A DNA stretch of 64,000 bases from positions 33,097 to 97,096 of the forward strand of contig PACZ01000012.1 of assembly GCA_002700305.1 (NCBI GenBank), read 5' to 3'. The DNA is from Hyphomonas sp. Lineage in GTDB: Bacteria; Pseudomonadota; Alphaproteobacteria; Caulobacterales; Hyphomonadaceae. The notes beneath the pieces were generated by a model. It was not told the origin of the DNA. It saw nothing but the letters and a program-made list of their open reading frames with translations, and did no database searches. Shown here in pieces: positions 20,224-29,912 of this stretch (its first letter is position 1; the number at the start of each line of letters is the position of its first letter). Made by a program: the position numbers and the translations under genes.

Positions 20224-21719
20224 GCCTGTTTCAGTGCAGACTGCACCACCTCCAGAATTGCGGATCTCTTCTCGTGGTCCAGTTTGGGGGCTCTCAGGTC
20301 CAGGTCGGATAATCTTGAGTCGTTTGCGAGCATGGATGGTAGTTTTGTTTTCAGATGGGAGATCTCTACCAGATCAACATCGTCCAGCATGCCGTCATTC
20401 AGGGCGCTGAGAAGCGCGATCTGTGTGAGCAGGTCCAGCGGCGAAAGGCGGGGCTGGGCCAGCAGTGCGGCGATGCGCTCGCCTCGCTTCATACGCGCGG
20501 CCATGGCCTCATCGCCGAAGCCGCCGAACCGCGAGAACATTTTCATTTCGAGATATTGGGCATAGTCAAGCCGCAATCGTCCGGACACGGATTTCATCGT
20601 AGCCCGTTGCGCCTTCCCGCCAACCCGGCTGACAGACAGGCCGATATCGATGGCGGGCCTCTGATTTGCGGCGAACAATGATTGCGACATGACAATCTGG
20701 CCGTCCGAAATGGAGATCAGGTTGGTTGGAATATAGGCCGACAGATTGCCGGCCTCGATCTCGGCAATCGGCAGGGCGGTCAGCGATCCGCCGCCGCGCG
20801 CTTTCGACAGTTTCGCCGCGCGCTCCAACAGTCGGGCATGAAGATAGAAGATGTCTCCCGGATAGGCTTCCCGCCCGGGTGGCTGCCGGGACAGTAGGGC
20901 GAGTTCCCGGTGTGTGGCGGCATGCTTGGTCAGATCGTCATAGACGATCAGCACATGCCGTCCCCGGTCGCGGAACCATTCGGCAATCGATGTGGCGGAG
21001 AACGGCGCAAGCCATTGGAGGCCCGGTTCGGCGGACGCCTCCGCGACAATGAAGATCGTCTGGTCCATACGCCCATGCTCGCGCACCGCGTCGATCACAT
21101 GCCGCACCGCGGATGACCGTTGGCCGATGGCAACATAGATGGAGATCATGTCGCTGCCCGCCTGGTTGATGATCGTGTCAACGGCGATGGACGTCTTGCC
21201 GGTCTGTCGTTCCCCTATGATGAGTTCACGTTGCCCTCGGCCGATCGCGAACAGCGCGTCCACGACTAAAAGACCTGTTTCAACAGGCTCGCTCACAAAA
21301 TCCCGGTCGATGATCGATGGCGCAGGCCGCTCGACGGGCAGCCGCTCTGCGCTGTCCGGCGCCGGCTCATTGTCCAGCGGCCGGCCCAGCGGATCCAGCA
21401 CCCGACCGAACAGGTCCTCACCGACTGGTACAGACGCGAGCAGCCCCGTCCGCGTCACACGCATGCCAGCAGCGACGTCGTCTGCAGGATCCAGGCAAGC
21501 GACATTCAGATGATCTTCTTCCAGCGTCAGGACAAAACCGCGAGCGCCCGTCGCAAAAGTCACGATCTCGTTCAACTCCGCGCCGGGCAGGCCGTCGACC
21601 ATGGCCAGCCCGTCGGCAATGGCGATGACCTTGCCGCGTTCCTCAGCCTCGGCGCCCAGCTGAACGCTTGCTATGCGCGCCTTCAGCGGGTCGAGGGCGG
21701 GATCAGTCTGGTCCGTCAT
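20220..21719 (-). CDS. atpA: N-type ATPase alpha subunit
   Basis: Non-catalytic nucleotide-binding subunit of the head. The ATG at 21719 gives 499 residues and overlaps the atpF end by 17 bp; an upstream extension of 26 codons runs within atpF and is not family-like. The P-loop [15 protein letters not shown] is at 169-183, [14 protein letters not shown] follows, and the alpha-type [19 protein letters not shown] segment is present. The order and the missing delta match the N-ATPase group rather than the housekeeping F-ATPase. Confidence 0.95.
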   Translation of the reverse strand: MTDQTDPALDPLKARIASVQLGAEAEERGKVIAIADGLAMVDGLPGAELNEIVTFATGARGFVLTLEEDHLNVACLDPADDVAAGMRVTRTGLLASVPVGEDLFGRVLDPLGRPLDNEPAPDSAERLPVERPAPSIIDRDFVSEPVETGLLVVDALFAIGRGQRELIIGERQTGKTSIAVDTIINQAGSDMISIYVAIGQRSSAVRHVIDAVREHGRMDQTIFIVAEASAEPGLQWLAPFSATSIAEWFRDRGRHVLIVYDDLTKHAATHRELALLSRQPPGREAYPGDIFYLHARLLERAAKLSKARGGGSLTALPIAEIEAGNLSAYIPTNLISISDGQIVMSQSLFAANQRPAIDIGLSVSRVGGKAQRATMKSVSGRLRLDYAQYLEMKMFSRFGGFGDEAMAARMKRGERIAALLAQPRLSPLDLLTQIALLSALNDGMLDDVDLVEISHLKTKLPSMLANDSRLSDLDLRAPKLDHEKRSAILEVVQSALKQA

Positions 21720-22428
21720 CTCGCATCGCTTCGGTGATTTGTTCGAGGTCGTGGGCGAGGGAGTTACGGATGGCACCGCTGTCGGACTGCAGCTCAAGTC
21801 CGGCTATCAGCTCCGGTGCGGTGGAAATTTCGGGTTCGATCTCAAATGGTTCAAGTGCGGACTTCACCAGCGTCAGGTCGCTTTCCGAAAGCGGCGCGGC
21901 GCTCATCAGAGTCAGGTTCCCGCCCTTGAGCAGTGCGCCGCGTTCGGCAGCGGGCATTTTCTGGAGCGAGGCGACAAGCCTGCTGAGATAGGTGCCGAGG
22001 TCCTGGGGCTGCGCGGTGAGGGCGCGTTCAGCGATGGTGGCGGCGAGGTCGCGCACGCGAGCCAGTTGCTGCGCCTTGTTTTCGTGGACGTTCCGCTCAT
22101 GCGCGGCATGACCGTCCGCCACGATCTTCTCGGCTTCAGCGTGCGCCTTTTCCAGCAGGACGATCCGTTCGGCCTCGGCGTCCTTGCGTGCTTGCTCCAG
22201 AACTTCCTGCCGGGCCGCGGCGGTTGCATCTGCTTCAGCCTGTGCCTTTTGGGTCGCTGCCTTCGCCTCGGCCTTTGCGGTTTCGGCAGCATTCAACGCG
22301 GCATCGGTTTCCGCTTGCCGGCGAGCGATCACGTTCGCGACCGGCCGGAACAGGAAATGCCGCAGGATCGCCAGCAGCAGCAGGACGTTGACGATCTGGA
22401 AGCCGAAGGTGACCCAGTCGAAATTCAT
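21703..22428 (-). CDS. atpF: N-type ATPase b subunit
   Basis: Peripheral stalk subunit. The 241-residue protein has one N-terminal membrane helix ([20 protein letters not shown], about 8-27) followed by a long charged Ala/Glu/Lys-rich coiled coil (roughly 35-140). The C-terminal third (about 150-241) is longer than in ordinary b subunits and may stand in for the missing delta subunit in anchoring the stalk to the head; that is inference. It overlaps atpE by 4 bp. Confidence 0.9.
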   Translation of the reverse strand: MNFDWVTFGFQIVNVLLLLAILRHFLFRPVANVIARRQAETDAALNAAETAKAEAKAATQKAQAEADATAAARQEVLEQARKDAEAERIVLLEKAHAEAEKIVADGHAAHERNVHENKAQQLARVRDLAATIAERALTAQPQDLGTYLSRLVASLQKMPAAERGALLKGGNLTLMSAAPLSESDLTLVKSALEPFEIEPEISTAPELIAGLELQSDSGAIRNSLAHDLEQITEAMRDDGPD

Positions 22429-22673
22429 TGCGCGAAGGGATTGGCGAACAGCAGCAGCAGGGACACGACGAGGCAGTAGATGGCCGTCGTCTCGATCATG
22501 GCGAGGCCGACGAACAGCGTGCGGGAGATCGCGCCGGCAGATTCCGGCTGGCGGGCGATGGCTTCCAGCGCCGCCGCGACGGCCCGTCCCTCCGCCAGCG
22601 CAGGCCCGATGGCGCCGAACGCCACGGCAAAGGTCGCAGCAATGATGCTGATGGCCGGAACATAATCAGTCAT
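22425..22673 (-). CDS. atpE: N-type ATPase c subunit (rotor ring)
   Basis: An 82-residue two-helix proteolipid. The essential carboxylate is E61 in [12 protein letters not shown]. Helix 1 carries [24 protein letters not shown], with a second carboxylate E28 at the position that is Gln in the sodium-binding c subunit of Ilyobacter. T62, T63 and Y66 occupy other sodium-ligand positions. N-ATPases were proposed to move sodium, but a Burkholderia N-type c ring was reported to be proton-specific, so the ion cannot be assigned from this sequence. Confidence 0.94.
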   Translation of the reverse strand: MTDYVPAISIIAATFAVAFGAIGPALAEGRAVAAALEAIARQPESAGAISRTLFVGLAMIETTAIYCLVVSLLLLFANPFAQ

Positions 22674-23371
22674 GTGTCTTTTCCTTTTTTTTGTGCTTCC
22701 GGGCGCGGGCCCGCTTCATTGATCGCCGAACCGACGAAGACGAGCGCCAGGGTCGCGAAGATGTAGGCCTGTACTGCGCCTGTGAGCATCTCCAGTGCCA
22801 TCAACGGGATCGGCACCAGTAGCCCTGCCAGCGACAGGACAATGCTGATGATGAACGCGCCGCTCATCACATTACCGAACAGGCGGATCATCAGCGAGAA
22901 ATGACGCGTGATCTGGCCGATCAGGTTCAACGGCAGCATGAACCAGCTGGGCCGAACAAACGACACCAGCCAGCCGCTCACGCCGAGGGACCGGATACCC
23001 CAGAGGATCGACGCGGCGAACACGATGACGGCCAGCGCGGCATCCGTCTCAAGATGCGCTGTCGGCGGTTCGACGCCCGGGACGAGAGACGACCAGTTGG
23101 CCGCGAGGATAAATATCAGCAATGTGCCGATCAGCGGGCGGAACCGGGCGGGGTCGCCCGGCACGGTTGCGCGGATCTCGCTGTCAAGCGTGGTAACGAT
23201 CAGCTCAAGGACGGCCTGCGCCCTGCCAGGCTTGAGGCTCAGCTGCCGGGTGATCAGGAACGATCCCGCCGCAAGCACAGCCATAATGACCCATGTCACC
23301 ACGACCGGCCCCGTAATACCGAGAGGACCGATCGAGAACGCGGTCTCGACATTGAACGGAGAGCTGCCCAT
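22670..23371 (-). CDS. atpB: N-type ATPase a subunit
   Basis: Stator membrane subunit forming the ion half-channels. The ATG at 23371 gives 233 residues and overlaps the atpR stop (TGATG). The conserved stator arginine is in [19 protein letters not shown]. About five membrane segments are visible, the first being [17 protein letters not shown]. The C-terminus ends with [17 protein letters not shown], the usual a-subunit closing helix. The frame is open far upstream inside atpR, but that part is a shadow. Confidence 0.93.
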   Translation of the reverse strand: MGSSPFNVETAFSIGPLGITGPVVVTWVIMAVLAAGSFLITRQLSLKPGRAQAVLELIVTTLDSEIRATVPGDPARFRPLIGTLLIFILAANWSSLVPGVEPPTAHLETDAALAVIVFAASILWGIRSLGVSGWLVSFVRPSWFMLPLNLIGQITRHFSLMIRLFGNVMSGAFIISIVLSLAGLLVPIPLMALEMLTGAVQAYIFATLALVFVGSAINEAGPRPEAQKKGKDT

Positions 23372-23637
23372 CACCGCATCCCCCTCAGAACGATAAACCG
23401 GCCCAGCAGGATGCCTGCCGCTCCGGCCAGCAGCACCAGCGCCCCGCCTTGCGCGAACAGGAACAGCACGCTGCCCAGCAGGACCAACCGTCCAAGCTGA
23501 ACCCCGACAGCAGACAAACGGCCTTCGACGATCCTGTTCGCGACCCATTCGAGGCTCGCAAAGTGCAGCCAGCCAGCGCCCAGTCCGGCGAGGCCCGCCA
23601 GCAAGGCAAGTATCGGGGCGCCCAGATCCGGCATCAT
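23371..23637 (-). CDS. atpR: N-ATPase-specific membrane protein AtpR
   Basis: An 88-residue hydrophobic protein unique to N-ATPase operons. It starts MMPDLGAPILALLAGLAGLG (either methionine possible) and has about three membrane helices, including LGRLVLLGSVLFLFAQGGALVLL. It overlaps atpQ upstream and atpB downstream. AtpR was proposed to help assemble or coordinate the ring or supply charged residues in the membrane; its exact job is unsettled. Assignment rests mainly on operon position between atpQ and atpB plus size and hydrophobicity. Confidence 0.85.
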   Translation of the reverse strand: MMPDLGAPILALLAGLAGLGAGWLHFASLEWVANRIVEGRLSAVGVQLGRLVLLGSVLFLFAQGGALVLLAGAAGILLGRFIVLRGMR

Positions 23638-23905
23638 TGCTCCTGTATCCATCGCCAGGCCAGAACAAAGCCGAATACCGCTCCGGCCATCAGCAGGGCT
23701 GCGGCCATCGTGATGCCCGTATTCAGCCTGTCGTCCAGCCAGTTCCCGATAAACAGCCCAGTCAGGATAGGCACGATGATGATCCAGCCAAGTGCGCCTA
23801 TGGTCGCGAACCGGCGGGCGAGCGACGGCTCCGGGTCGGCCTTGCCCGCCTTGTCCAGCGCGTCGGCGCGGCGGGCGGCTTCCTCTGTGCGGTCGTTGTC
23901 GTCGC

Positions 23906-23909
<4 letters not shown>
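23634..23909 (-). CDS. atpQ: N-ATPase-specific membrane protein AtpQ (AtpI-like)
   Basis: A 91-residue protein with a charged, soluble N-terminus (1-28, rich in Asp, Arg and Ala) and two membrane helices: IGALGWIIIVPILTGLFIG, then MAAALLMAGAVFGFVLAW. The short loop NWLDDRLNTG between them is typical of AtpI/AtpQ-type proteins, which are linked to c-ring assembly. It overlaps atpC by 4 bp and atpR by 4 bp, so all are translationally coupled. Confidence 0.86.
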
Positions 23910-25797
<1,888 letters not shown>

Positions 25798-25814
25798 TTA
25801 ATTCTACCGATGTT

Positions 25815-25855
25815 ATTATAACACGCTGTTGTTTTGAATGCCGGTCTTTCCGGCA
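25815..25855 (-). promoter_or_regulatory. candidate N-ATPase promoter and upstream hairpin
   Basis: On the minus strand a perfect TATAAT (25820-25815) lies about 63 bases before the first N-ATPase start and sits within the palindrome GTTATTATAAC. No good -35 hexamer is seen at the usual distance, so an activator may be needed. A 6-bp hairpin TGCCGG/CCGGCA with a TCTTT loop (about 25839-25855) lies just upstream. The rest of the 285-bp gap before the next plus-strand gene shows nothing I can name. Confidence 0.45.
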
Positions 25856-26036
25856 ATTTACGTCCAACCCGGACATCCCGCCCACAGGCCATGGGCAAAG
25901 AATCTTTTTAGCTGGGTAGTGTTGAGAAAGCAGGTTCGAACGTGGTTTTGATCCAAGCTTCCATAATGAAGGGATCAGGTAGTAGGGTAACGTAAATAGC
26001 TCGCCAAACCTTCGTCGGCGCGCCCGCGTTCATCAA

Positions 26037-27341
26037 ATGAAAGACAAATCCATGCCCGCTATTTCGATTACACCAGAGCAAGTGTCCGACTATATCGCAC
26101 AGGCGGGGCGCGATGCCTGGATTGTGCCTGATGTACCCGCTGATACCCAACGCCGCAAAATCCAGAAAGTCGGTGTCATTGGCGCCGGAACAATGGGCGG
26201 TGGAATTTCGATGAACTTCGCCACTGTGGGCATTCCGGTTCTTGTTCTGGAACAAAAGCAGGAAGCCCTTGATCGGGGTCTCAGCGTGGTGCGCGGTCAT
26301 TATCAGCGCAGTGCTGACAAGGGACGGTTTCCGCAAGACGAAGTCGAGGCGCGTATGGCGTGTCTGACGGGCACACTAAACATGGAAGACTTCGCAGACT
26401 GTGATCTCGTCATCGAGGCTGTCTTTGAAGATATGGACCTGAAGAAGAAAATATTCTCCGATCTGGACCGGATAATGAAGCCAGGCGCGATCCTTGCGAC
26501 CAATACATCCGCATTGGACATCAACGAGATCGGAAGCGTCACCAAACGGCCTGAAGATGTCATCGGACTTCATTTTTTCTCCCCCGCCAATGTGATGAAG
26601 CTTCTCGAAATTGTTCGGACAGACCACACGGCAGATGATGTGATTGCAACGTGCATGGATCTGGCCAGGACCATCAACAAGATCGCGGTACTCGTTGGTG
26701 TCTGTCCTGGGTTTGTGGGTAACCGCATCCTGTTTGCCCGCCAGGCACAAGCGCAGAAGCTCGTCGCCAAGGGCGCCATGCCTTGGGACGTCGATGCTGC
26801 GCTGAATGCGTTCGGATTTCGAATGGGCCCTTATCAGATGTCAGACCTTGCCGGTCTGGATATCGGCTGGAAGAAGGGCGCGAAAACTGCCAACCCAATC
26901 CGCGACGCACTTTGCGAACTTGACCGGCGTGGCCAGAAAACCGGTGCCGGCTATTATGACTATGATGAAAACCGCCGTCCGGTTCCGTCCGATGTGACGG
27001 CAAAAATCATTGCTGACATCACGGGCGTGGAAGCGGGATCGGCGCCTGGTCAAGAAGACATTATCGCGACCTGTATTCACCCGATGATCAATGAAGGGCT
27101 CAAGATTCTCGAGGAGAAGAAAGCACAGCGGGCTTCAGATATCGATATAGTCTGGCTCAATGGCTATGGCTGGCCATCAGACAAAGGCGGGCCCATGCTC
27201 TATGGGGATATGGTCGGGGCCGAAGCGCTGCTCGCCACCATGGAGCGTCTTGGTGCAGAAGATGAACGCTTTGCGCCGAGTGAAACGCTCAAACGGCTCG
27301 CTAAGGACGGCGGCCGCTTTATCGACGTTCAACCCGGTTGA
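26037..27341 (+). CDS. 3-hydroxyacyl-CoA dehydrogenase (FadB/FadJ-like, lacking the hydratase domain)
   Basis: NAD-dependent oxidation of 3-hydroxyacyl-CoA to 3-ketoacyl-CoA. The 434 residues correspond to the dehydrogenase half of bifunctional FadB/FadJ proteins (about 700 residues); the N-terminal crotonase domain is absent and residues 1-42 resemble the linker. GAGTMG is at 49-54, the catalytic region is GLHFFSPANVMKLLEIV, then CPGFVGNRI, and two C-terminal 3HCDH domains. An internal ATG at 26052 is an alternative start. The stop lies 15 bp before an IS6 remnant, but the end (LAKDGGRFIDV) looks natural. Base composition is more AT-rich than the flanking core genes. Confidence 0.88.
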   Translation: MKDKSMPAISITPEQVSDYIAQAGRDAWIVPDVPADTQRRKIQKVGVIGAGTMGGGISMNFATVGIPVLVLEQKQEALDRGLSVVRGHYQRSADKGRFPQDEVEARMACLTGTLNMEDFADCDLVIEAVFEDMDLKKKIFSDLDRIMKPGAILATNTSALDINEIGSVTKRPEDVIGLHFFSPANVMKLLEIVRTDHTADDVIATCMDLARTINKIAVLVGVCPGFVGNRILFARQAQAQKLVAKGAMPWDVDAALNAFGFRMGPYQMSDLAGLDIGWKKGAKTANPIRDALCELDRRGQKTGAGYYDYDENRRPVPSDVTAKIIADITGVEAGSAPGQEDIIATCIHPMINEGLKILEEKKAQRASDIDIVWLNGYGWPSDKGGPMLYGDMVGAEALLATMERLGAEDERFAPSETLKRLAKDGGRFIDVQPG

Positions 27342-27356
27342 TGAGGCGACCGTATA

Positions 27357-27420
27357 GTCGCTTGGAACTTGCTCGTCCGTGAAAACGGAGACTGGTTCGA
27401 ATTCGTCTGACAGCACCGCC
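27357..27420 (+). mobile_element. IS6-family element remnant B (right tip only)
   Basis: About 64 bp matching the last 60 bases of the fuller copy at 27422-28239: both have GCTTG...CTTG, then GAAAA-CGGAGACTGGTTCGA and end CTGACAGCACCGC or CCGACACCACCGC. It abuts the left end of the next copy within 2 bp, as if two copies were once in tandem or one inserted beside the other's end. Confidence 0.75.
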
Positions 27421-27421
27421 A

Positions 27422-28239
27422 GCGGCGTTGTCAAAGCAACTGGTCTTGAGGCGGCGCATCTAGGCGTTTAGCCTTGGAAAATGACCAATAACCCGTTCCA
27501 TAACTTCAAAACCTCGCCCGAGATCATCCAGCTTGCAGTCATGATGTATGTCCGATTTTCGCTGTCATTGAGGAATGTTGAAGACCTGCTCCATGAACGC
27601 GGCATCGACATTTGCCACGAAACGGTCCGTCACTGGGGCGATCTGTTCGGGAATTACTTCGCGCACAAGATCTGCAAACGTCGATCGGAGGGTATGAAGC
27701 AAAGTCCGCAGTGGCAATGGCACCTGGACGAGGTCTTTGTAAAGATCCGTGGTCGGCTCATTACCTTTGGCGAGCGGTTGATCATGAGGGAGAGGTGCTG
27801 GAGTCGTTCGTCACGAAGACTCGTGACAAGGCTTCAGCATAGAAATTTATGAGAGAAGCCATGAAACGCTATGGTAATCCCAAGGTGGTCGTGACGGATA
27901 AATGCCCTTCATATCGGGCGGCCATGAAAGTGATCGGGAGCGAGAGGTGTCAGGAGACCGGCCGGCACCTGAACAATCGCGCCGAAAACTCACACTTGCC
28001 ATTCCGACGAAGAGAACGCGCCATGTCCCGTTTCCGGCGCATGCGAAGTCTCCAGAAGTTTGCTTCAATCCATTCGTCTGTTTACAATCACTTCAACCAT
28101 CAAAGAAATATCGAGAGCAGGGCCAGGTTCAAATCGTTACGCGACGCCGCTCTTCTCGAATGGCGGGAACTGATCGCTGCTTGAGACCTGCTTGTCCCCG
28201 AAAATCGGAGACTGGTTCGAGTTAGTCCGACACCACCGC
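27422..28239 (+). mobile_element. IS6-family insertion sequence, near-complete but inactive
   Basis: About 818 bp, the normal IS6 length. The left end GCGGCGTTGTCAAAGCAACT and the reverse complement of the right end GCGGTGGTGTCGGACTAACT are imperfect terminal inverted repeats. One transposase gene fills the interior. I found no 8-bp target duplication at the flanks (CACCGCCA left, TTTTTGGA right), which fits homologous recombination or decay. Three other traces of the same element lie at 19094, 27357 and 31655. Confidence 0.8.
27481..28184 (+). pseudogene. IS6-family transposase, frameshift and nonsense
   Basis: The DDE transposase starts NPFHNFKTSPEIIQLAVMMY and runs in frame to WHLDEVFVKIRGR. 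Near 27755-27765 the reading shifts, so the expected continuation YLWRAVDHEGEVLESFVTKT is found in another frame. At about 27841 a TAG replaces the leucine codon in KASA-L-KF. The rest, REAMKRYGNPKVVVTDKCPS through to EWRELIAA, is intact. All three catalytic acids are still visible (WHLDE, VVTDK, NNRAEN), but the gene cannot make a complete protein without two corrections. Confidence 0.85.
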
Positions 28240-28459
28240 TTTTTGGAATGTGATAGGCCCAAAGTGCCTGCAATGGGGGTCTGCGCAAGCTTGCCAGCGA
28301 TCAGTTCTGAACAATCTTAGATCGTATTCAAGAAGAGTTTCTATTGAAGAAACTGCCAATAAAACAACCTAAAAATGGAAATTGTGGTGAATTCCATTCC
28401 AATCATTGCGCGGTTTTAATCATGATCCTAATGTCGCCAGGTTCAATTGGGGTTGTTTC

Positions 28460-29188
28460 ATGCGCGACTATGATGGCTCGGCTGTTCTTGAGGCAATCCG
28501 CGCGGTCCAGGCGACGCAGGCTGTCGATGAAACGATTGCTGTCCTGTCGGGTTTTATCGAATCTTATGGGTTCGAGCGGATCTTTCTTGGCCAGCTTGTG
28601 AACCCGGCAAATGTACCACTCAGGGAAATTCTCTATGTGTCCGACTGGCCAGACGAGCTCAAGGAGCATCGCCGGAGCCAGATGGCGATCCTGCATGACC
28701 CGATTGCAATCTGTGCCCTGAGATCCAAGAGGCCCTTTAGCTGGGCTGAAGCTCGTGAGTATGCCTCCCGAGTGGGGAAAATGGTCGTCGACATGGTCCA
28801 CGACTATGGCATCACTGATGGCATTATGTTCCCTATGCACGCCCTACATAGTGTTTCCGGTGGCGTCTCACTTGGTGGAGGCAACAAGCTTGATCTCTCG
28901 CCCACGCATATCAAGGAACTCGAGATCGTTTGCCAGACGGTCTATTATCACCTGGAAGAAATGCTGGGGCCTTTCCCGTACCAGAAGGTTGCCGAGCTGA
29001 CGTACAGAGAAACTGAATGTGTCCAGTTTGCCGCGGCCGGCAAGTCGAACTGGGAAATCGCACAGATCCTCGGCATCCAGGAAGATACGGTCAAGAAGAC
29101 GCTCCGGCGGGCCAGTAACAAACTTGAGACAGTGAACCGGACACATCTGGTGGCGACGGCGATCGCGAAAAGCCAGATTTTTCCCTGA
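28460..29188 (+). CDS. luxR: LuxR-family quorum-sensing regulator
   Basis: Acyl-homoserine-lactone receptor and transcription factor, paired with luxI 73 bp downstream. The ATG at 28460 gives 242 residues, typical of the family. The N-terminal ligand-binding domain includes YVSDWPDELKEHR (tryptophan/tyrosine pocket region), HDP and PFSWAEA. The C-terminal GerE helix-turn-helix is LTYRETECVQFAAAGKSNWE...ILGIQEDTVKKTLRRASNKL (about 185-228). The 220 bp before it, after the insertion sequence, is AT-rich and presumably holds its promoter. Confidence 0.93.
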   Translation: MRDYDGSAVLEAIRAVQATQAVDETIAVLSGFIESYGFERIFLGQLVNPANVPLREILYVSDWPDELKEHRRSQMAILHDPIAICALRSKRPFSWAEAREYASRVGKMVVDMVHDYGITDGIMFPMHALHSVSGGVSLGGGNKLDLSPTHIKELEIVCQTVYYHLEEMLGPFPYQKVAELTYRETECVQFAAAGKSNWEIAQILGIQEDTVKKTLRRASNKLETVNRTHLVATAIAKSQIFP

Positions 29189-29192
29189 TCAA

Positions 29193-29224
29193 GTCCCCGA
29201 AAGGGGACATTGCCCTGCGGCAAT
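29193..29224 (+). promoter_or_regulatory. two inverted repeats between luxR and luxI, candidate lux box
   Basis: Directly after the luxR stop, GTCCCC-GAAA-GGGGAC (29193-29208) can form a 6-bp hairpin with a GNRA-type loop; no T-run follows. Next to it, ATTGCC-CTGC-GGCAAT (29209-29224) is a perfect 16-bp dyad, a candidate LuxR-binding site for luxI. Both are read from the sequence; the binding role is inference. Confidence 0.5.
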
Positions 29225-29229
29225 ACTGG

Positions 29230-29266
29230 AACATGATCGCTCCTGAACCACAGGAGCGATCATGTT
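29230..29266 (+). promoter_or_regulatory. 16-bp perfect inverted repeat covering the luxI RBS and start codon
   Basis: The left arm (29230-29245, AACATGATCGCTCCTG) and right arm (29251-29266, CAGGAGCGATCATGTT) are exact reverse complements with a five-base loop AACCA. The right arm contains the only ribosome-binding site (AGGAG, 29252-29256) and the luxI ATG (29262-29264). In mRNA the hairpin would hide both. A DNA operator role is also possible. The dyad itself is certain; its action is inferred. Confidence 0.8.
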
Positions 29267-29912
29267 TAGGACGATCACACCAGAGAACCGGGACGAATAC
29301 CAGGACTTGCTCGATGATATGCACCGGATGCGGTACCGCATCGTGGTCGGTGAGTGGGGCTGGGAAATTCCGGGAATTCCCGAAGGTTATGACAAGGACC
29401 AGTTCGACACCGACAATACCGTTTACATCGTCGTCAGAAACGAGGTTGGTGAGGTCGTCGCGACCTCCCGTATGAACCCCACCACTCAGCCCCATATGCT
29501 GAGCGACCTGTTTGCTGATTATTGCGACCTGCAGCCCTATCCCGTCGGAACAGATGTCTGGGAATGCTCGCGTTTCGTCACCGACCGTTCCCTGTTGGCC
29601 GACCCGGTTGAGGATTTCCGGATCCGCTGCCGGCTGGGGATCGGGTTGACGGTGTTCTGTCTTGATAAGGGCATCAATCGCCTGAGCTGGCTCACTCATC
29701 AGAAATTCTACAATCTCGTCCAGCGTGTCTGGAAAACCGAACCATTGGGACTGCCGCACCGGGAGGGCGACGACTGGGCTTGGATCCCAGCGGTGTCCCG
29801 GATCGACCAAGCAACGCTCGACCGGCAGATGGACCGTTTTCGCAATGCGGAAGAGATTGTTGCTCAGTATATGGCACCCAAACGCCGGGCAGGTGGGGGG
29901 AGAGTCGCATGA
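29262..29912 (+). CDS. luxI: acyl-homoserine-lactone synthase
   Basis: Makes an acyl-homoserine lactone from S-adenosylmethionine and an acyl donor. The 216-residue protein has the conserved LuxI landmarks in order: RMRYRIVVGEWGWEI near 22-36, DKDQFDTDNTVYIVV near 44-58, ATSRMNPTTQPHML near 67-80 and the core WECSRFVTDRSLL near 100-112. AGGAG precedes the ATG by 5 bases inside a long hairpin. Its stop overlaps the phyH start (ATGA). The acyl chain made is unknown; the linked dioxygenase and 3-hydroxyacyl-CoA dehydrogenase may affect it. Confidence 0.94.
   Translation: MFRTITPENRDEYQDLLDDMHRMRYRIVVGEWGWEIPGIPEGYDKDQFDTDNTVYIVVRNEVGEVVATSRMNPTTQPHMLSDLFADYCDLQPYPVGTDVWECSRFVTDRSLLADPVEDFRIRCRLGIGLTVFCLDKGINRLSWLTHQKFYNLVQRVWKTEPLGLPHREGDDWAWIPAVSRIDQATLDRQMDRFRNAEEIVAQYMAPKRRAGGGRVA

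Noticed and set aside
27422..28239. An intact IS6 element with target-site duplication
   Set aside because: The transposase has two lesions and the 8-bp flanks differ, so it is recorded as an inactive element.
29193..29208. A rho-independent terminator after luxR
   Set aside because: The GC-rich hairpin is there but no T-run follows on the plus strand, so it is listed only as an inverted repeat.
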